A DNA stretch of 64,000 bases from Streptomyces luteolifulvus. GTDB lineage: Bacteria > Actinomycetota > Actinomycetes > Streptomycetales > Streptomycetaceae. The translations under genes and the position numbers were made by a program. The stretch lies in the NCBI RefSeq assembly GCF_008806595.1, contig NZ_VZRB01000028.1:1-64000 (forward strand), given 5' to 3'. Positions 16,230-24,189 of this stretch are shown here, one piece after another; the stretch's first letter is position 1, and each line of letters begins with the position of its first letter. Under the pieces are notes generated by a model. The model saw only the letters and a program-made list of their open reading frames with translations, ran no database searches and was not told the origin of the DNA.

Positions 16230-17047
16230 CCACCCCCGAGTGGCAGGAAGAGCAGACGGACCCGGAAGCAGGTGAGGCGCCGGCTCCGCCCGAACGACGT
16301 GTCGCACGACGCGCCACACGACATGTCACCTGGCAGAAGCTGACCCTCCTGCCCGCCCTGCTGGTTGCGCTGCTCCTGGCGACCTGGCTGTGGTTCCTTC
16401 AGGCCGACCTGGACCCGGTCGCCGAGCGGGCGCTGTCGGACGGCCGGGTGGCCGAGGCACTGTGGCAGCACGTCGAGCTGACCGTGATCTCCACCTTCTT
16501 CGTGCTGGTCATCGCGCTCCCGCTGGGCGTCCTGCTCACGCGCGGGGCGCTGCGGAGTGCGGCCCCGGCGGTGCGGGAGGCGGTCCGCCTGGGCCGGGCG
16601 GCCCCGGTGATCGGTCTGCTCGCCCTGCTGGTCATCTGGCTGGGCACCGGACGGACGGCCGTCCTGATCGCCATGATCGTCTACGCCGTTCTGCCGGTGC
16701 TGTCCCACACCGTGGCGGGCCTGAAGGCGAACGACCCGACGCTGCTGGAAGCGGCCCGCGGCATCGGTATGTCCCCGCGGGAGGTGCTGACCCGCGTGGA
16801 ACTGCCGCTCGCCGTCCCGCTGATCCTGGCGGGCGTGCGTACGGCCCTGGTCCTCGATGTCGGTACGGCGACCCTGGCGGCGTTCGGCGGGGGCGGCGGC
16901 CTCGGGACACTGATCGCCGCCGGCATCTCCACCGACCGTATGCCGGTCCTGGTGCTCGGCTCGATCCTCACCGTCGCCCTGGCCCTGCTGCTCGACTGGC
17001 TCGCGTCACTGGCCGAACTGCTGCTGCGGCCACGGGGGTTGGACTGA
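16226..17047 (+). CDS. Glycine betaine/choline-type ABC transporter permease (second)
   Basis: The 273-aa second permease of the importer has a hydrophilic, charged N-terminal ~35 residues. The ProW/OpuC core follows, with six helices and the EAA-like loop EAARGIGMSPREVLTRVELP. GTG 16226 overlaps the ATPase stop by 4 bp. It is the last gene of the operon: no substrate-binding protein gene follows, which is unusual for this family. The operon could use a binding protein encoded elsewhere. Confidence 0.9.
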   Translation: MTTPEWQEEQTDPEAGEAPAPPERRVARRATRHVTWQKLTLLPALLVALLLATWLWFLQADLDPVAERALSDGRVAEALWQHVELTVISTFFVLVIALPLGVLLTRGALRSAAPAVREAVRLGRAAPVIGLLALLVIWLGTGRTAVLIAMIVYAVLPVLSHTVAGLKANDPTLLEAARGIGMSPREVLTRVELPLAVPLILAGVRTALVLDVGTATLAAFGGGGGLGTLIAAGISTDRMPVLVLGSILTVALALLLDWLASLAELLLRPRGLD

Positions 17048-17058
17048 GAGAGACCGAC

Positions 17059-17089
17059 AAAGAAGTCGTTGCAGAGGGTTCTTTGCAAC
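17059..17089. promoter_or_regulatory. Nested inverted repeats after the ABC operon
   Basis: AAAGAA (17059-17064) is complementary to TTCTTT (17079-17084), and GTTGCA (17068-17073) to TGCAAC (17084-17089). The overlapping arms give two mutually exclusive pairings. It could be a weak terminator for the betaine operon or a regulator site. Confidence 0.35.
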
Positions 17090-17118
17090 GCTGTCAACCA
17101 TGCTCGTGAGCAATACAC

Positions 17119-17910
17119 CTAGCAGCTCGGGACGGAACCTTTCCCCTTCTCCAGTGCCGCCAGCGAGTTCACCGCGCTGTTCAGGGTCGTCACCGGGATC
17201 AGGCGCAGCCCCTTGGGCAGTTCGGACTTGGCGTCGCCGCACTCGGCCTTCGGCACGAGGAACACCGTCGCCCCGTCCCGCCGCGCGGCCTGTGTCTTCA
17301 GGGCCACGCCCCCGACCGCGCCGACCTTCCCGTCGGCGTCGATCGTGCCCGTACCGGCGATCGTGCGGCCGCCCGTGAGGTCGCCGCCGCTGCCGTCGCC
17401 GTCCAGCTTGTCGATGATGCCGAGGGTGAACAAGAGTCCGGCGCTCGGGCCGCCGACGTCGGCGAGATTCAGTGTCACCTTGACGTCCTTCTCACTGAGG
17501 TCGAGGTAGTTCAGCGCGGCCTCGGTGGCGGCGTCCTGGGACTCCTTCATCTGCTCGGTGTTGTGCTGCTCGATCTCCTTGGTGGTCTTGCCGCTCGGGT
17601 AGACCGAGTCGCGCGGCATGACGGCCTCGTCCTCGGCGAACCAGGCGTCGATCACCTCGCCGAGCGTCACGCGCGTGTCCGGGTTGGTCGCCTCGATGGT
17701 CGTCATCCGCAGCTGCCCGCTCGTCGTGCGGGTCGGGGCGCCGGAGATGGTGATCACCGGGGTGCCCTTGTTCTCGCCGAGCACGTTCGCCGTCAGGCCG
17801 GGCTGCGTCAGCGAGAACGGCAGCGGCGCGAACGCGGCCGTGGCGAGCAGGGCCACGACGGGCGCGGCACAGACGGCGACGGCCTGGGAGCGTGTGAGGC
17901 GAGAGAGCAC
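17119..17910 (-). CDS. Secreted/membrane Lon-like (S16) serine protease lacking a PDZ domain
   Basis: The 263-aa protein has one N-terminal membrane helix (AVCAAPVVALLATAAFAPL). An extracytoplasmic domain with NTEQMKESQDAATEAALNYL leads straight into a Lon C-terminal-type catalytic domain. Motif GGPSAGLLFTLGIID carries the catalytic Ser, and the Lys expected for the Ser-Lys dyad lies in the GVALKTQAARRDGA region. Related actinobacterial and Bacillus YlbL/SdrC-type proteins carry a PDZ domain between these two parts; here it is missing, explaining the short length. Substrates are unknown. It is convergent with the betaine operon. Confidence 0.83.
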   Translation of the reverse strand: MLSRLTRSQAVAVCAAPVVALLATAAFAPLPFSLTQPGLTANVLGENKGTPVITISGAPTRTTSGQLRMTTIEATNPDTRVTLGEVIDAWFAEDEAVMPRDSVYPSGKTTKEIEQHNTEQMKESQDAATEAALNYLDLSEKDVKVTLNLADVGGPSAGLLFTLGIIDKLDGDGSGGDLTGGRTIAGTGTIDADGKVGAVGGVALKTQAARRDGATVFLVPKAECGDAKSELPKGLRLIPVTTLNSAVNSLAALEKGKGSVPSC

Positions 17911-18009
17911 GGGATCAATCTAACGTGGCGACGAGATCCGGCCGGGGCCGGTCCACTCCCCCACAAGTCCCCGCAGGCCACCTCCGGGCCCCCTCCAGGT
18001 CCTCTCGGT

Positions 18010-18651
18010 TCAGCGCAGTGCGTCGGCGACCTCTCGTGCCGCGTCCACGACCCTCGGCCCCACCCGCTCCGGGACGGAGTCCGCCAGCATCACGACCCCG
18101 ACGCTGCCCTCGACACCCGTGACCCCGAGCAGCGGCGCGGCCGCCCCGCTCGCACCCGCCTCCAGCTCGCCGTGCGTGAGCGTGTAGCCGGGGTCCTGCG
18201 GGGGCTTCTGCCGTGCGGAGAGGATCGCCCGGCCCGCGGCACCCCGGTCCAGCGGGTGGCGGAAGCCGGCCCGGTAGGCCACGTGGTAGTCCGTCCACGA
18301 CGGCTCCACCACGGCCACGGCGAGCGCGTCCGACCCGTCCACCAGCGTCAGATGTGCGGTCGCCCCGATGTCCTCGGCCAGCGACCGGAGCGCGGGCAGT
18401 GCGGCCTCGCGCACCAGGGGGTGCACCTGGCGGCCCAGCCTCAGCACCCCGAGCCCGACCCGGGCACGTCCGCCCAGGTCACGCCGTACGAGCGCATGTT
18501 GTTCCAGTGTGGCGAGCAACCGGTACACAACGGTCCGGTTCACGCCGAGTTTGTGGGAAAGCTCGGTGACGGTCAGCCCGTGGTCCGTGTCGGCGAGCAG
18601 TTTGAGGACGCGCAGTCCCCGGTCAAGCGTCTGAGAGGTCTCCGCGGTCAC
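18010..18651 (-). CDS. IclR family transcriptional regulator
   Basis: The 213-aa regulator has an N-terminal winged HTH (LTVTELSHKLGVNRTVVYRL, residues ~27-46) followed by the IclR effector domain with DIGATAHLTLVDGSDALAV. The canonical opening SQTLDRGLRVLKLLAD supports the GTG start at 18651; GTG 18660 and a longer frame to 18708 are alternatives. The target is not evident: the flanking genes are a Lon-like protease and a helicase. IclR proteins often control carbon-source degradation. Confidence 0.87.
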   Translation of the reverse strand: MTAETSQTLDRGLRVLKLLADTDHGLTVTELSHKLGVNRTVVYRLLATLEQHALVRRDLGGRARVGLGVLRLGRQVHPLVREAALPALRSLAEDIGATAHLTLVDGSDALAVAVVEPSWTDYHVAYRAGFRHPLDRGAAGRAILSARQKPPQDPGYTLTHGELEAGASGAAAPLLGVTGVEGSVGVVMLADSVPERVGPRVVDAAREVADALR

Positions 18652-18960
18652 GACGCCCACATCCTTCGGTGGTGAGGTCGGCAGCCCCCGCCGCGGGAAA
18701 TGCGTCACCGAGTCCCGTCAGTGACGCGCGTCAGAGGCCGCCGATCGGTCGGCGGCCCGTCCTTGTCCGGGCCGCGTCGCTTCACGGCTGCGCTCCGCGG
18801 CGGCGCTGCCACGGGGCGTGTGCGTAGCGGGACATTAGCGAAGCAGGTTCGCTGAGCGGAAGGCTCCGTCCAGAATCCGGGCAGCACTAAGGATGGAATC
18901 GCACCCTTTGCCCTTATATGTACGGCGTACCGCGCGGTTCGTTACTCCCGGTAACCGGCG

Positions 18961-20763
18961 TCACCGCATCCGCGTGGCCCACTCCTGCACCTTGGCGATC
19001 CGCTGCCGCAGCTGCCCGGCGGTGGCCTCGGCGCTCGGCGGGCCGCCGCAGACGCGGCGCAGCTCCGTGTGGATGACCCCGTGCGGCTTGCCGCTCTGGT
19101 GGACGTAGGCGCTCACCATCGTGTTGAGCTGCTTGCGCAGCTCCATCATCTCCTTGTGGCTGACCACCGGCCGTCGCTCGGCGGGCAGCTCCAGCAGATC
19201 GGCCTCCGCGTCCGGCTTCCTGCGGCTGTGCGCGATCTGCCGGGCCTGCCGCTTCTGCAGCAGCAGCTGCACCTGGTCGGGTTCGAGGAGCCCGGGGATG
19301 CCGAGGTAGTCCTGCTCCTCCTCGCTCCCGGGGTGGGCCTGCATACCGAACTCGGCCCCGTCGTACAGCACCCGGTCGAAGACGGCCTCGGACTCCAGCG
19401 CCTCGAAGGCGAACTGCTCCTGCTCGCCGGTGTCCTCGTCCTGCTCCTTGTTCGCCTCCTCCATCTCCTTCTCGGACTCGGCGTACGGGTCCTCCTCGCC
19501 CTCCTTCTTCGGCTTGTCGAGGGCGTGGTCGCGCTCGACCTCCATCTCGTTGGCGAAGGTGAGCAGGTCGGGGATGGTGGGCAGGAACACGGAGGCGGTC
19601 TCGCCGCGGCGCCTCGACCGCACGAAGCGGCCGACGGCCTGTGCGAAGAACAGAGGCGTCGAGATGGTGGTGGCGTACACGCCCACCGCGAGCCGGGGCA
19701 CGTCCACGCCCTCGGACACCATCCGGACGGCGACCATCCAGCGGTCGTTGTTGCTGCTGAACTCGTCGATCCGGTCGGACGCGCCCGCGTCGTCGGACAG
19801 CACGAGGGTCGCCCTGTTGCCGGTGATCTCCCGGATGAGCTTGGCGTAGGCCCGGGCCGAGTCCTGGTCCGAGGCGATGACGAGGGCGCCGGCGTCCGGG
19901 ATGCCCTTGCGGACCTCGGTCAGCCGCTTGTCGGCGGCGCGCAGCACGCTCGGCATCCACTCGCCGCGCGGGTCGAGGGCGGTGCGCCAGGCCTGACTGA
20001 CGGCGTCCTTGGTCATGGGCTCGCCGAGCCGGGCGGCGATCTCGTCGCCGGCCTTGGTCCGCCAGCGCATGCTGCCGCTGTAGGAGAGGAAGATGACGGG
20101 CCGCACGACATGGTCGGCGAGCGCGTTCCCGTACCCGTAGGTGTAGTCGGCCGCGGACCGCCGGATCCCGTCGTTCCCTTCCTCGTACGCCACGAAGGGG
20201 ATGGGGTTGGTGTCGGACCGGAAGGGGGTACCGGTGAGCGCGAGGCGCCGCGTGGCGGGCTCGAAGGCCTCGAGACAGGCCTCGCCCCACGACTTGGAGT
20301 CACCGGCGTGATGGATCTCGTCCAGAATCACCAAGGTCTTGCGCTGCTCGACCCGGTTGCGGTGCAGCATGGGCCGCACGCCCACGCCCGCGTAGGTGAC
20401 CGCGACGCCCTGGTACTCCTTGCCGAGCGGGCCCGCGCTGTACTCGGGGTCCAGCTTGATGCCTATCCGGGCCGCCGCCTCGGCCCACTGCTTCTTCAGG
20501 TGCTCGGTCGGCGCGACCACGGTCACCTGCTGCACGACATGGTGGTGCAGCAGCCAGGAGGCGAGCGTCAGCGCGAACGTCGTCTTCCCGGCGCCGGGCG
20601 TCGCCACCGCGAGGAAGTCACGCGGCTGCTCCCGGATGTACTTGTCCATCGCCCCCTGCTGCCAGGCACGCAGCTTGCTGGCGGTACCCCAGGGGGCACG
20701 GCCGGGAAAGGCGGGAGAGAGATGGTGGGAGTGCGAGGCGGAGGAGGCGGCGGTGGTAGTCAC
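18961..20763 (-). CDS. DEAD/DEAH-box (SF2) helicase
   Basis: The 600-aa ATP-dependent helicase or translocase of superfamily 2 has motif I TPGAGKTTFALTLASWLL (near residue 55) and motif II DEIHHAGD. ALTGTPFRSDTNP is motif III-like, and VGRFVRSRRRGE near residue 390 is motif VI. A Glu-rich insertion (EKEMEEANKEQDEDTGEQEQ) lies around residue 450. It resembles the single-protein helicases of actinobacteria whose role in DNA repair or defence is not settled. The GTG start at 20763 follows directly from the family N-terminus. Confidence 0.88.
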   Translation of the reverse strand: MTTTAASSASHSHHLSPAFPGRAPWGTASKLRAWQQGAMDKYIREQPRDFLAVATPGAGKTTFALTLASWLLHHHVVQQVTVVAPTEHLKKQWAEAAARIGIKLDPEYSAGPLGKEYQGVAVTYAGVGVRPMLHRNRVEQRKTLVILDEIHHAGDSKSWGEACLEAFEPATRRLALTGTPFRSDTNPIPFVAYEEGNDGIRRSAADYTYGYGNALADHVVRPVIFLSYSGSMRWRTKAGDEIAARLGEPMTKDAVSQAWRTALDPRGEWMPSVLRAADKRLTEVRKGIPDAGALVIASDQDSARAYAKLIREITGNRATLVLSDDAGASDRIDEFSSNNDRWMVAVRMVSEGVDVPRLAVGVYATTISTPLFFAQAVGRFVRSRRRGETASVFLPTIPDLLTFANEMEVERDHALDKPKKEGEEDPYAESEKEMEEANKEQDEDTGEQEQFAFEALESEAVFDRVLYDGAEFGMQAHPGSEEEQDYLGIPGLLEPDQVQLLLQKRQARQIAHSRRKPDAEADLLELPAERRPVVSHKEMMELRKQLNTMVSAYVHQSGKPHGVIHTELRRVCGGPPSAEATAGQLRQRIAKVQEWATRMR

Positions 20764-21400
20764 GGTCTCCGTTAAGGGGTCGGGCGGCTCGGCGGGGTGA
20801 GCGGTGGTGGCTGACGGGCGAACGGCTCGGCGGGCGCGGCGGCGGTGGGCGACGGGCGGACGGGTCGGTGAGTTGTGGGGTCGGACGGCTCGGCGGGTAT
20901 GACAACCGGGCCACCCTACCGGCGGCCCACCGCCGCCAACGCGCGGACAAAGCCGCGTAGCCCGCAGGTGGGACCCACGTCACAACTGCCGCAGCCGCCG
21001 CGCGATCCCGGCCACATCCGCCTCCACACCGGAGGCGACATCGATGACCAGCGCGTACGCCGCATCCTGGTCGACACCGGCGGGATCGACCCCGTTCACG
21101 GCGAGGAAGGTGGCGGCGGCGAGCCAGGCGGTGCGGCCGGGCCGGGCGGCCCACGTTCACTTGTTCAGGGTGGCCGACGGCCGAAGGCGACCTGGGCGAG
21201 GGCGAGGTAGGGGTGTGCGGAAGCGGAATCAGGCGTGGGAGCGGGGCCCATGCCGGTGCCGTTGACCGTCGCCACTGCCGGTGCCGCTTCCGTTGCTGTT
21301 GCCAGGGGGAGTTCGCACGCTGGCCTTCTCAACAGACCAGAGTGCATCCAGGTGAGCCGCCCCAGCGGAGCGCACCCGCTCCGGCCGCTACCCCCTGTGA
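20764..21400. other. Gene-poor stretch between helicase and MFS genes
   Basis: This 637-bp stretch has low complexity near the helicase, with three exact copies of CGGCTCGGCGGG (20785-20796, 20823-20834, 20886-20897). It also holds a degraded Fic/Doc fragment at 20980-21153. No intact gene was seen. Confidence 0.6.
20980..21153 (-). pseudogene. Fic/Doc-family toxin remnant (C-terminal fragment)
   Basis: Read on the minus strand, 57 codons encode RTAWLAAATFLAVNGVDPAG followed by a helical end (AYALVIDVASGVEADVAGIA) and a stop at 20980. This matches the region just after the Fic motif (GNKRTAWLA...) of Doc-type proteins, which modify translation factors in toxin-antitoxin modules. The residues before RTAW are PG rather than GNK, and an in-frame stop lies directly upstream, so no start or catalytic His remains. 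No antitoxin gene is adjacent. I treat it as a decayed module. Confidence 0.55.
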
Positions 21401-22873
21401 TCACCCCACGGCGAGCGGCCGTGGCTCACGCGCCCGCAGCCGCGTCGTCACCCACGCCCCCATCAGCGCCACCCCCGCCATCGGCAGGAACACCGCCGCG
21501 AACGCGGCCGGATGGGAGCCGGAGGCCTGCGTCGTCGCGTGGGTGGCCGTGCCGCCGCCCAGGGCCGCGAACGCGGTGCCGCCGGCGGCCAGGAGGAGGA
21601 CGTTGCACAGGCCGTCGGAGATCTGCAGGGCGGCGGAGTTGGTGCCGGCCTCCTCCGGGGCGGAGAGCTGCAGCAGGAGCACACTGGTGGACGAGATCAC
21701 CAGGCCCATCCCGAAGCAGCCGAAGCCCCAGGCGACGGCCACGGTCCACGCGGGCACGGAGTCGATCAGCACACTCGGCGCGACGGCGATCGCGGCCGCC
21801 ACCAGGATCATGCCCAGCGTCATCAGCCGTTCCCGGTACGGCTCCAGCCGCGCCCGCGACTGCACCCACGACCCCAGCGCCCACGTCCCGCCGCCCGCCG
21901 CGAGCGAGAACCCGGCCAGCGTCGGGGACAGCCCCCGCTGGGTGACCAGCATCAGCGGCACGAAGGACTCGGCAGCGATGAACGAGCCCGCGGCTACACC
22001 GCGCAGCAGCACCACGGACGGCAGCCCGCGCGCCGCCCGCCAGGTGCCGCGCGGGAGCAGCCCCAGCACGGCCGGCACGAGCAGCGCGGCCCCCGCGGCT
22101 GCCGGGAGCAGCGACAGCCACCGCAGGTCCTGGGCGGCGTACTGGAGCAGCCCGGCACCGAGGGAGATGCCGAGGGCGAGCCGGATACGACGACGGTCGA
22201 AGGAGGCGCCCTCGGCGCAGCCGTCGACCGCCCCGGACGCCCGGCGCCGTATCTGAGGCAGGGCGAGCGCCAGCGGGAACACCACGAGCACCGGGATCCC
22301 GACGAACACCCAGCGCCAGCCCAGGTGTTCGGTCACGGTGCCCGCCGCGAGCGGGCCGACGACCGAGGGAACCACCCAGCTCGCCGCGAACGCCGCCATG
22401 ATCGACGGCCGCAGCCGCTCCGGATAGGCCCGCCCGACAACGACGTACAGCGCCACGATCACCAGTCCACCGCCGAGCCCCTGCACGGCCCGCCCCACCA
22501 CGAACAGCCACATCGCGCTCGCCGTCCCCGCGAGCAGCAGACCGGCGGCGAAGGCGGCGATGCCCGTGGTCAGCGCGCCCAGCGGCCCCCGCCGGTCCGA
22601 CCACTGACCGGCGAGCACCATCCCGAACAGGCTGGTCGTGAAGTACCCCGAGAACGCGAACGCGTACAGCGACACCCCGTCCAGCTCTCGCGCCGCAACC
22701 GGCATGGCGGTCCCCACGGCGGTCGCCTCGAAGGCGATCAGCAGCACGACGGAGACGATCCCGACGCTCAGCGCGCGGTACGAGCGCCCCAGCACGCGCT
22801 CGTCACGCTCGCCGTCCGAGCGCAGGTCAGGGGTGTCCGCGACGTCCGTGTCAGCGGGTTCCAGGCCGTTCAT
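21401..22873 (-). CDS. MFS transporter, drug-exporter type
   Basis: The 490-aa membrane protein is of the major facilitator superfamily. Motif A appears as GQWSDRRGPL after the second helix (near residue 85), and GRAVQGLGGGLVIVALYV is motif B/C-like. A dozen or more hydrophobic segments fit a 12-14 helix drug:H+ antiporter. ATG 22873 gives a normal cytoplasmic N-terminus; the longer open frame is unlikely. No regulator lies beside it, and the substrate cannot be predicted. Confidence 0.87.
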   Translation of the reverse strand: MNGLEPADTDVADTPDLRSDGERDERVLGRSYRALSVGIVSVVLLIAFEATAVGTAMPVAARELDGVSLYAFAFSGYFTTSLFGMVLAGQWSDRRGPLGALTTGIAAFAAGLLLAGTASAMWLFVVGRAVQGLGGGLVIVALYVVVGRAYPERLRPSIMAAFAASWVVPSVVGPLAAGTVTEHLGWRWVFVGIPVLVVFPLALALPQIRRRASGAVDGCAEGASFDRRRIRLALGISLGAGLLQYAAQDLRWLSLLPAAAGAALLVPAVLGLLPRGTWRAARGLPSVVLLRGVAAGSFIAAESFVPLMLVTQRGLSPTLAGFSLAAGGGTWALGSWVQSRARLEPYRERLMTLGMILVAAAIAVAPSVLIDSVPAWTVAVAWGFGCFGMGLVISSTSVLLLQLSAPEEAGTNSAALQISDGLCNVLLLAAGGTAFAALGGGTATHATTQASGSHPAAFAAVFLPMAGVALMGAWVTTRLRAREPRPLAVG

Positions 22874-23078
22874 GTCCGCCAGAGTAAGGGCCAAGCCCTG
22901 CCTTGACCCCTGTCGAAAGGTCCCCCGGCACTGGGACCTTGGTCGTACTCCCACGGCTTTCATGAACGGCGCATGGCAGTCCCGTTGCAGCACCCGCGCT
23001 GCCCTTGAGCCCCTTCCCCGCCCCGCCCTACGGTCGTTTCACCGAGTCCGGAACGGAAGCACAGGCCTCCACCGACCC

Positions 23079-23150
23079 GACCGTGTGCCCGAGCGGTTCA
23101 GGGGCTCGCCTGCAACGCGAGTTACGCGGGTTCGAATCCCGCCACGGTCT
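23079..23150 (+). tRNA. tRNA-Cys (anticodon GCA)
   Basis: A complete cloverleaf is visible. The acceptor stem GACCGTG pairs with CACGGTC, the anticodon stem is CTCGC/GCGAG with loop CTGCAAC (anticodon GCA), and the T arm is GCGGG-TTCGAAT-CCCGC. The discriminator base is T73, the identity element of tRNA-Cys. CCA is not encoded. Confidence 0.95.
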
Positions 23151-23174
23151 CTGCCTGCCTGACCAGGCAAAAAC

Positions 23175-23206
23175 GAAGGGGTGGCCCCACGAGGGGTCAC
23201 CCCTTC
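23175..23206. terminator. Terminator hairpin between tRNA-Cys and the SUKH gene
   Basis: GAAGGGGTG (23175-23183) pairs with CACCCCTTC (23198-23206), and an inner GCCCC/GGGGT pair extends the stem. It lies between convergent transcripts and could serve both. Confidence 0.75.
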
Positions 23207-23226
23207 GGTCATCCGTCCATGGTGAT

Positions 23227-24003
23227 CTAGAGGTCCAGGTCCCCGACGCGGTACGTCAGCGTGTAGGACCCGCCCTCGCCGCCTTCGAAGTCGCCTGTGT
23301 GTTCCCCATTGGACTCAGTGCGGGAGATGTCCACAAAGCCTAGCGAGTCGGAACCCAGCGGACTCTCGTCATCCCGCAAGCTGAACCGCATCTCTGCGTC
23401 TGCACCGAATTCGAAGACCTGATTCACGAACGCCTCGGTGTCCTTCGTCATGGAGAAGATACCCGAAGGCGGCCAGAACCTTGTTCCGTTGTGGAACATG
23501 AAGAGTTCATCGACGTTGTCGTCGTCGGTTTCAGGCTGGAGCAGCCACAGCGCGAACGCGAGCATCGAGATGTCCGTGGTCAGCGGGTGCAGGATGGCCT
23601 CGGGCTCGCTCCAGGCGAGGATCGCGCCCGTGGTGCCGTCCACGACCAGGCTGTTGTCCTCCGTCAGATTCCCCAGGCGTATCAAGTGGTCCGGACGGTC
23701 GGGGAGTTCGGTCACCCAGTCGGCTTCGGTGCAGTACTCGGCGAGGGTCGGCAGCGGCAGGTCGGTGTCGAGGTGGAAGAGGAAGCTGTCCTCCGGCAGG
23801 CCCGTCTCGCTCAGGAAGCGGCGGGTCGGTTCGTGAGTGAGTGTCATGGGGAAGTCGACATCCTCGAAACGCACGACCTTGCCCTGGCCGAACTCCCGGT
23901 CCAGCAGACGGGGCGGCAGGTCGAGGGCGAGCCCCGAGTCCGTGCGCAGCTCCCGCTCGATGCGGGTGATCACCGCTGTAGCGGTGGTGCAGGTCGTGCT
24001 CAT
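23227..24003 (-). CDS. SUKH-4-type immunity protein (orphan)
   Basis: The 258-aa soluble acidic protein has the pattern of the SUKH superfamily, group 4. LTHEPTRRFLSETGLPEDSF lies near residue 55, followed by DHLIRLGNLTEDNSLVVDGT and ILAWSEPEAILHPLTTDISM. SUKH proteins neutralise polymorphic toxins or similar nucleases. No toxin gene is adjacent, so this is either an orphan immunity gene or part of the SUKH set that Streptomyces carry for other roles. The ATG at 24003 is clear. The family call is from pattern recall, not a search. Confidence 0.7.
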   Translation of the reverse strand: MSTTCTTATAVITRIERELRTDSGLALDLPPRLLDREFGQGKVVRFEDVDFPMTLTHEPTRRFLSETGLPEDSFLFHLDTDLPLPTLAEYCTEADWVTELPDRPDHLIRLGNLTEDNSLVVDGTTGAILAWSEPEAILHPLTTDISMLAFALWLLQPETDDDNVDELFMFHNGTRFWPPSGIFSMTKDTEAFVNQVFEFGADAEMRFSLRDDESPLGSDSLGFVDISRTESNGEHTGDFEGGEGGSYTLTYRVGDLDL

Positions 24004-24189
24004 GTGGTCCCCCGTGCATGGATGCCGCTGTCCCCCGAGCGGGGCACGCGCAGCCGTCCGGTCCAGGCCGCCGGTCCAGGCCGGAAGGGCCGTCCCCCAC
24101 TGCTCAGAACAGTACGCGGCACCACTGACAACGCCCCGGAACGGCGGCGTCGGTGACCATCCCTCAGGCCCCGGGCGACTCGGGACCGC

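Noticed and set aside
18705..18887. 60-codon frame upstream of the IclR gene
   Set aside because: Arg/Pro-rich, no ribosome site, no recognisable pattern.
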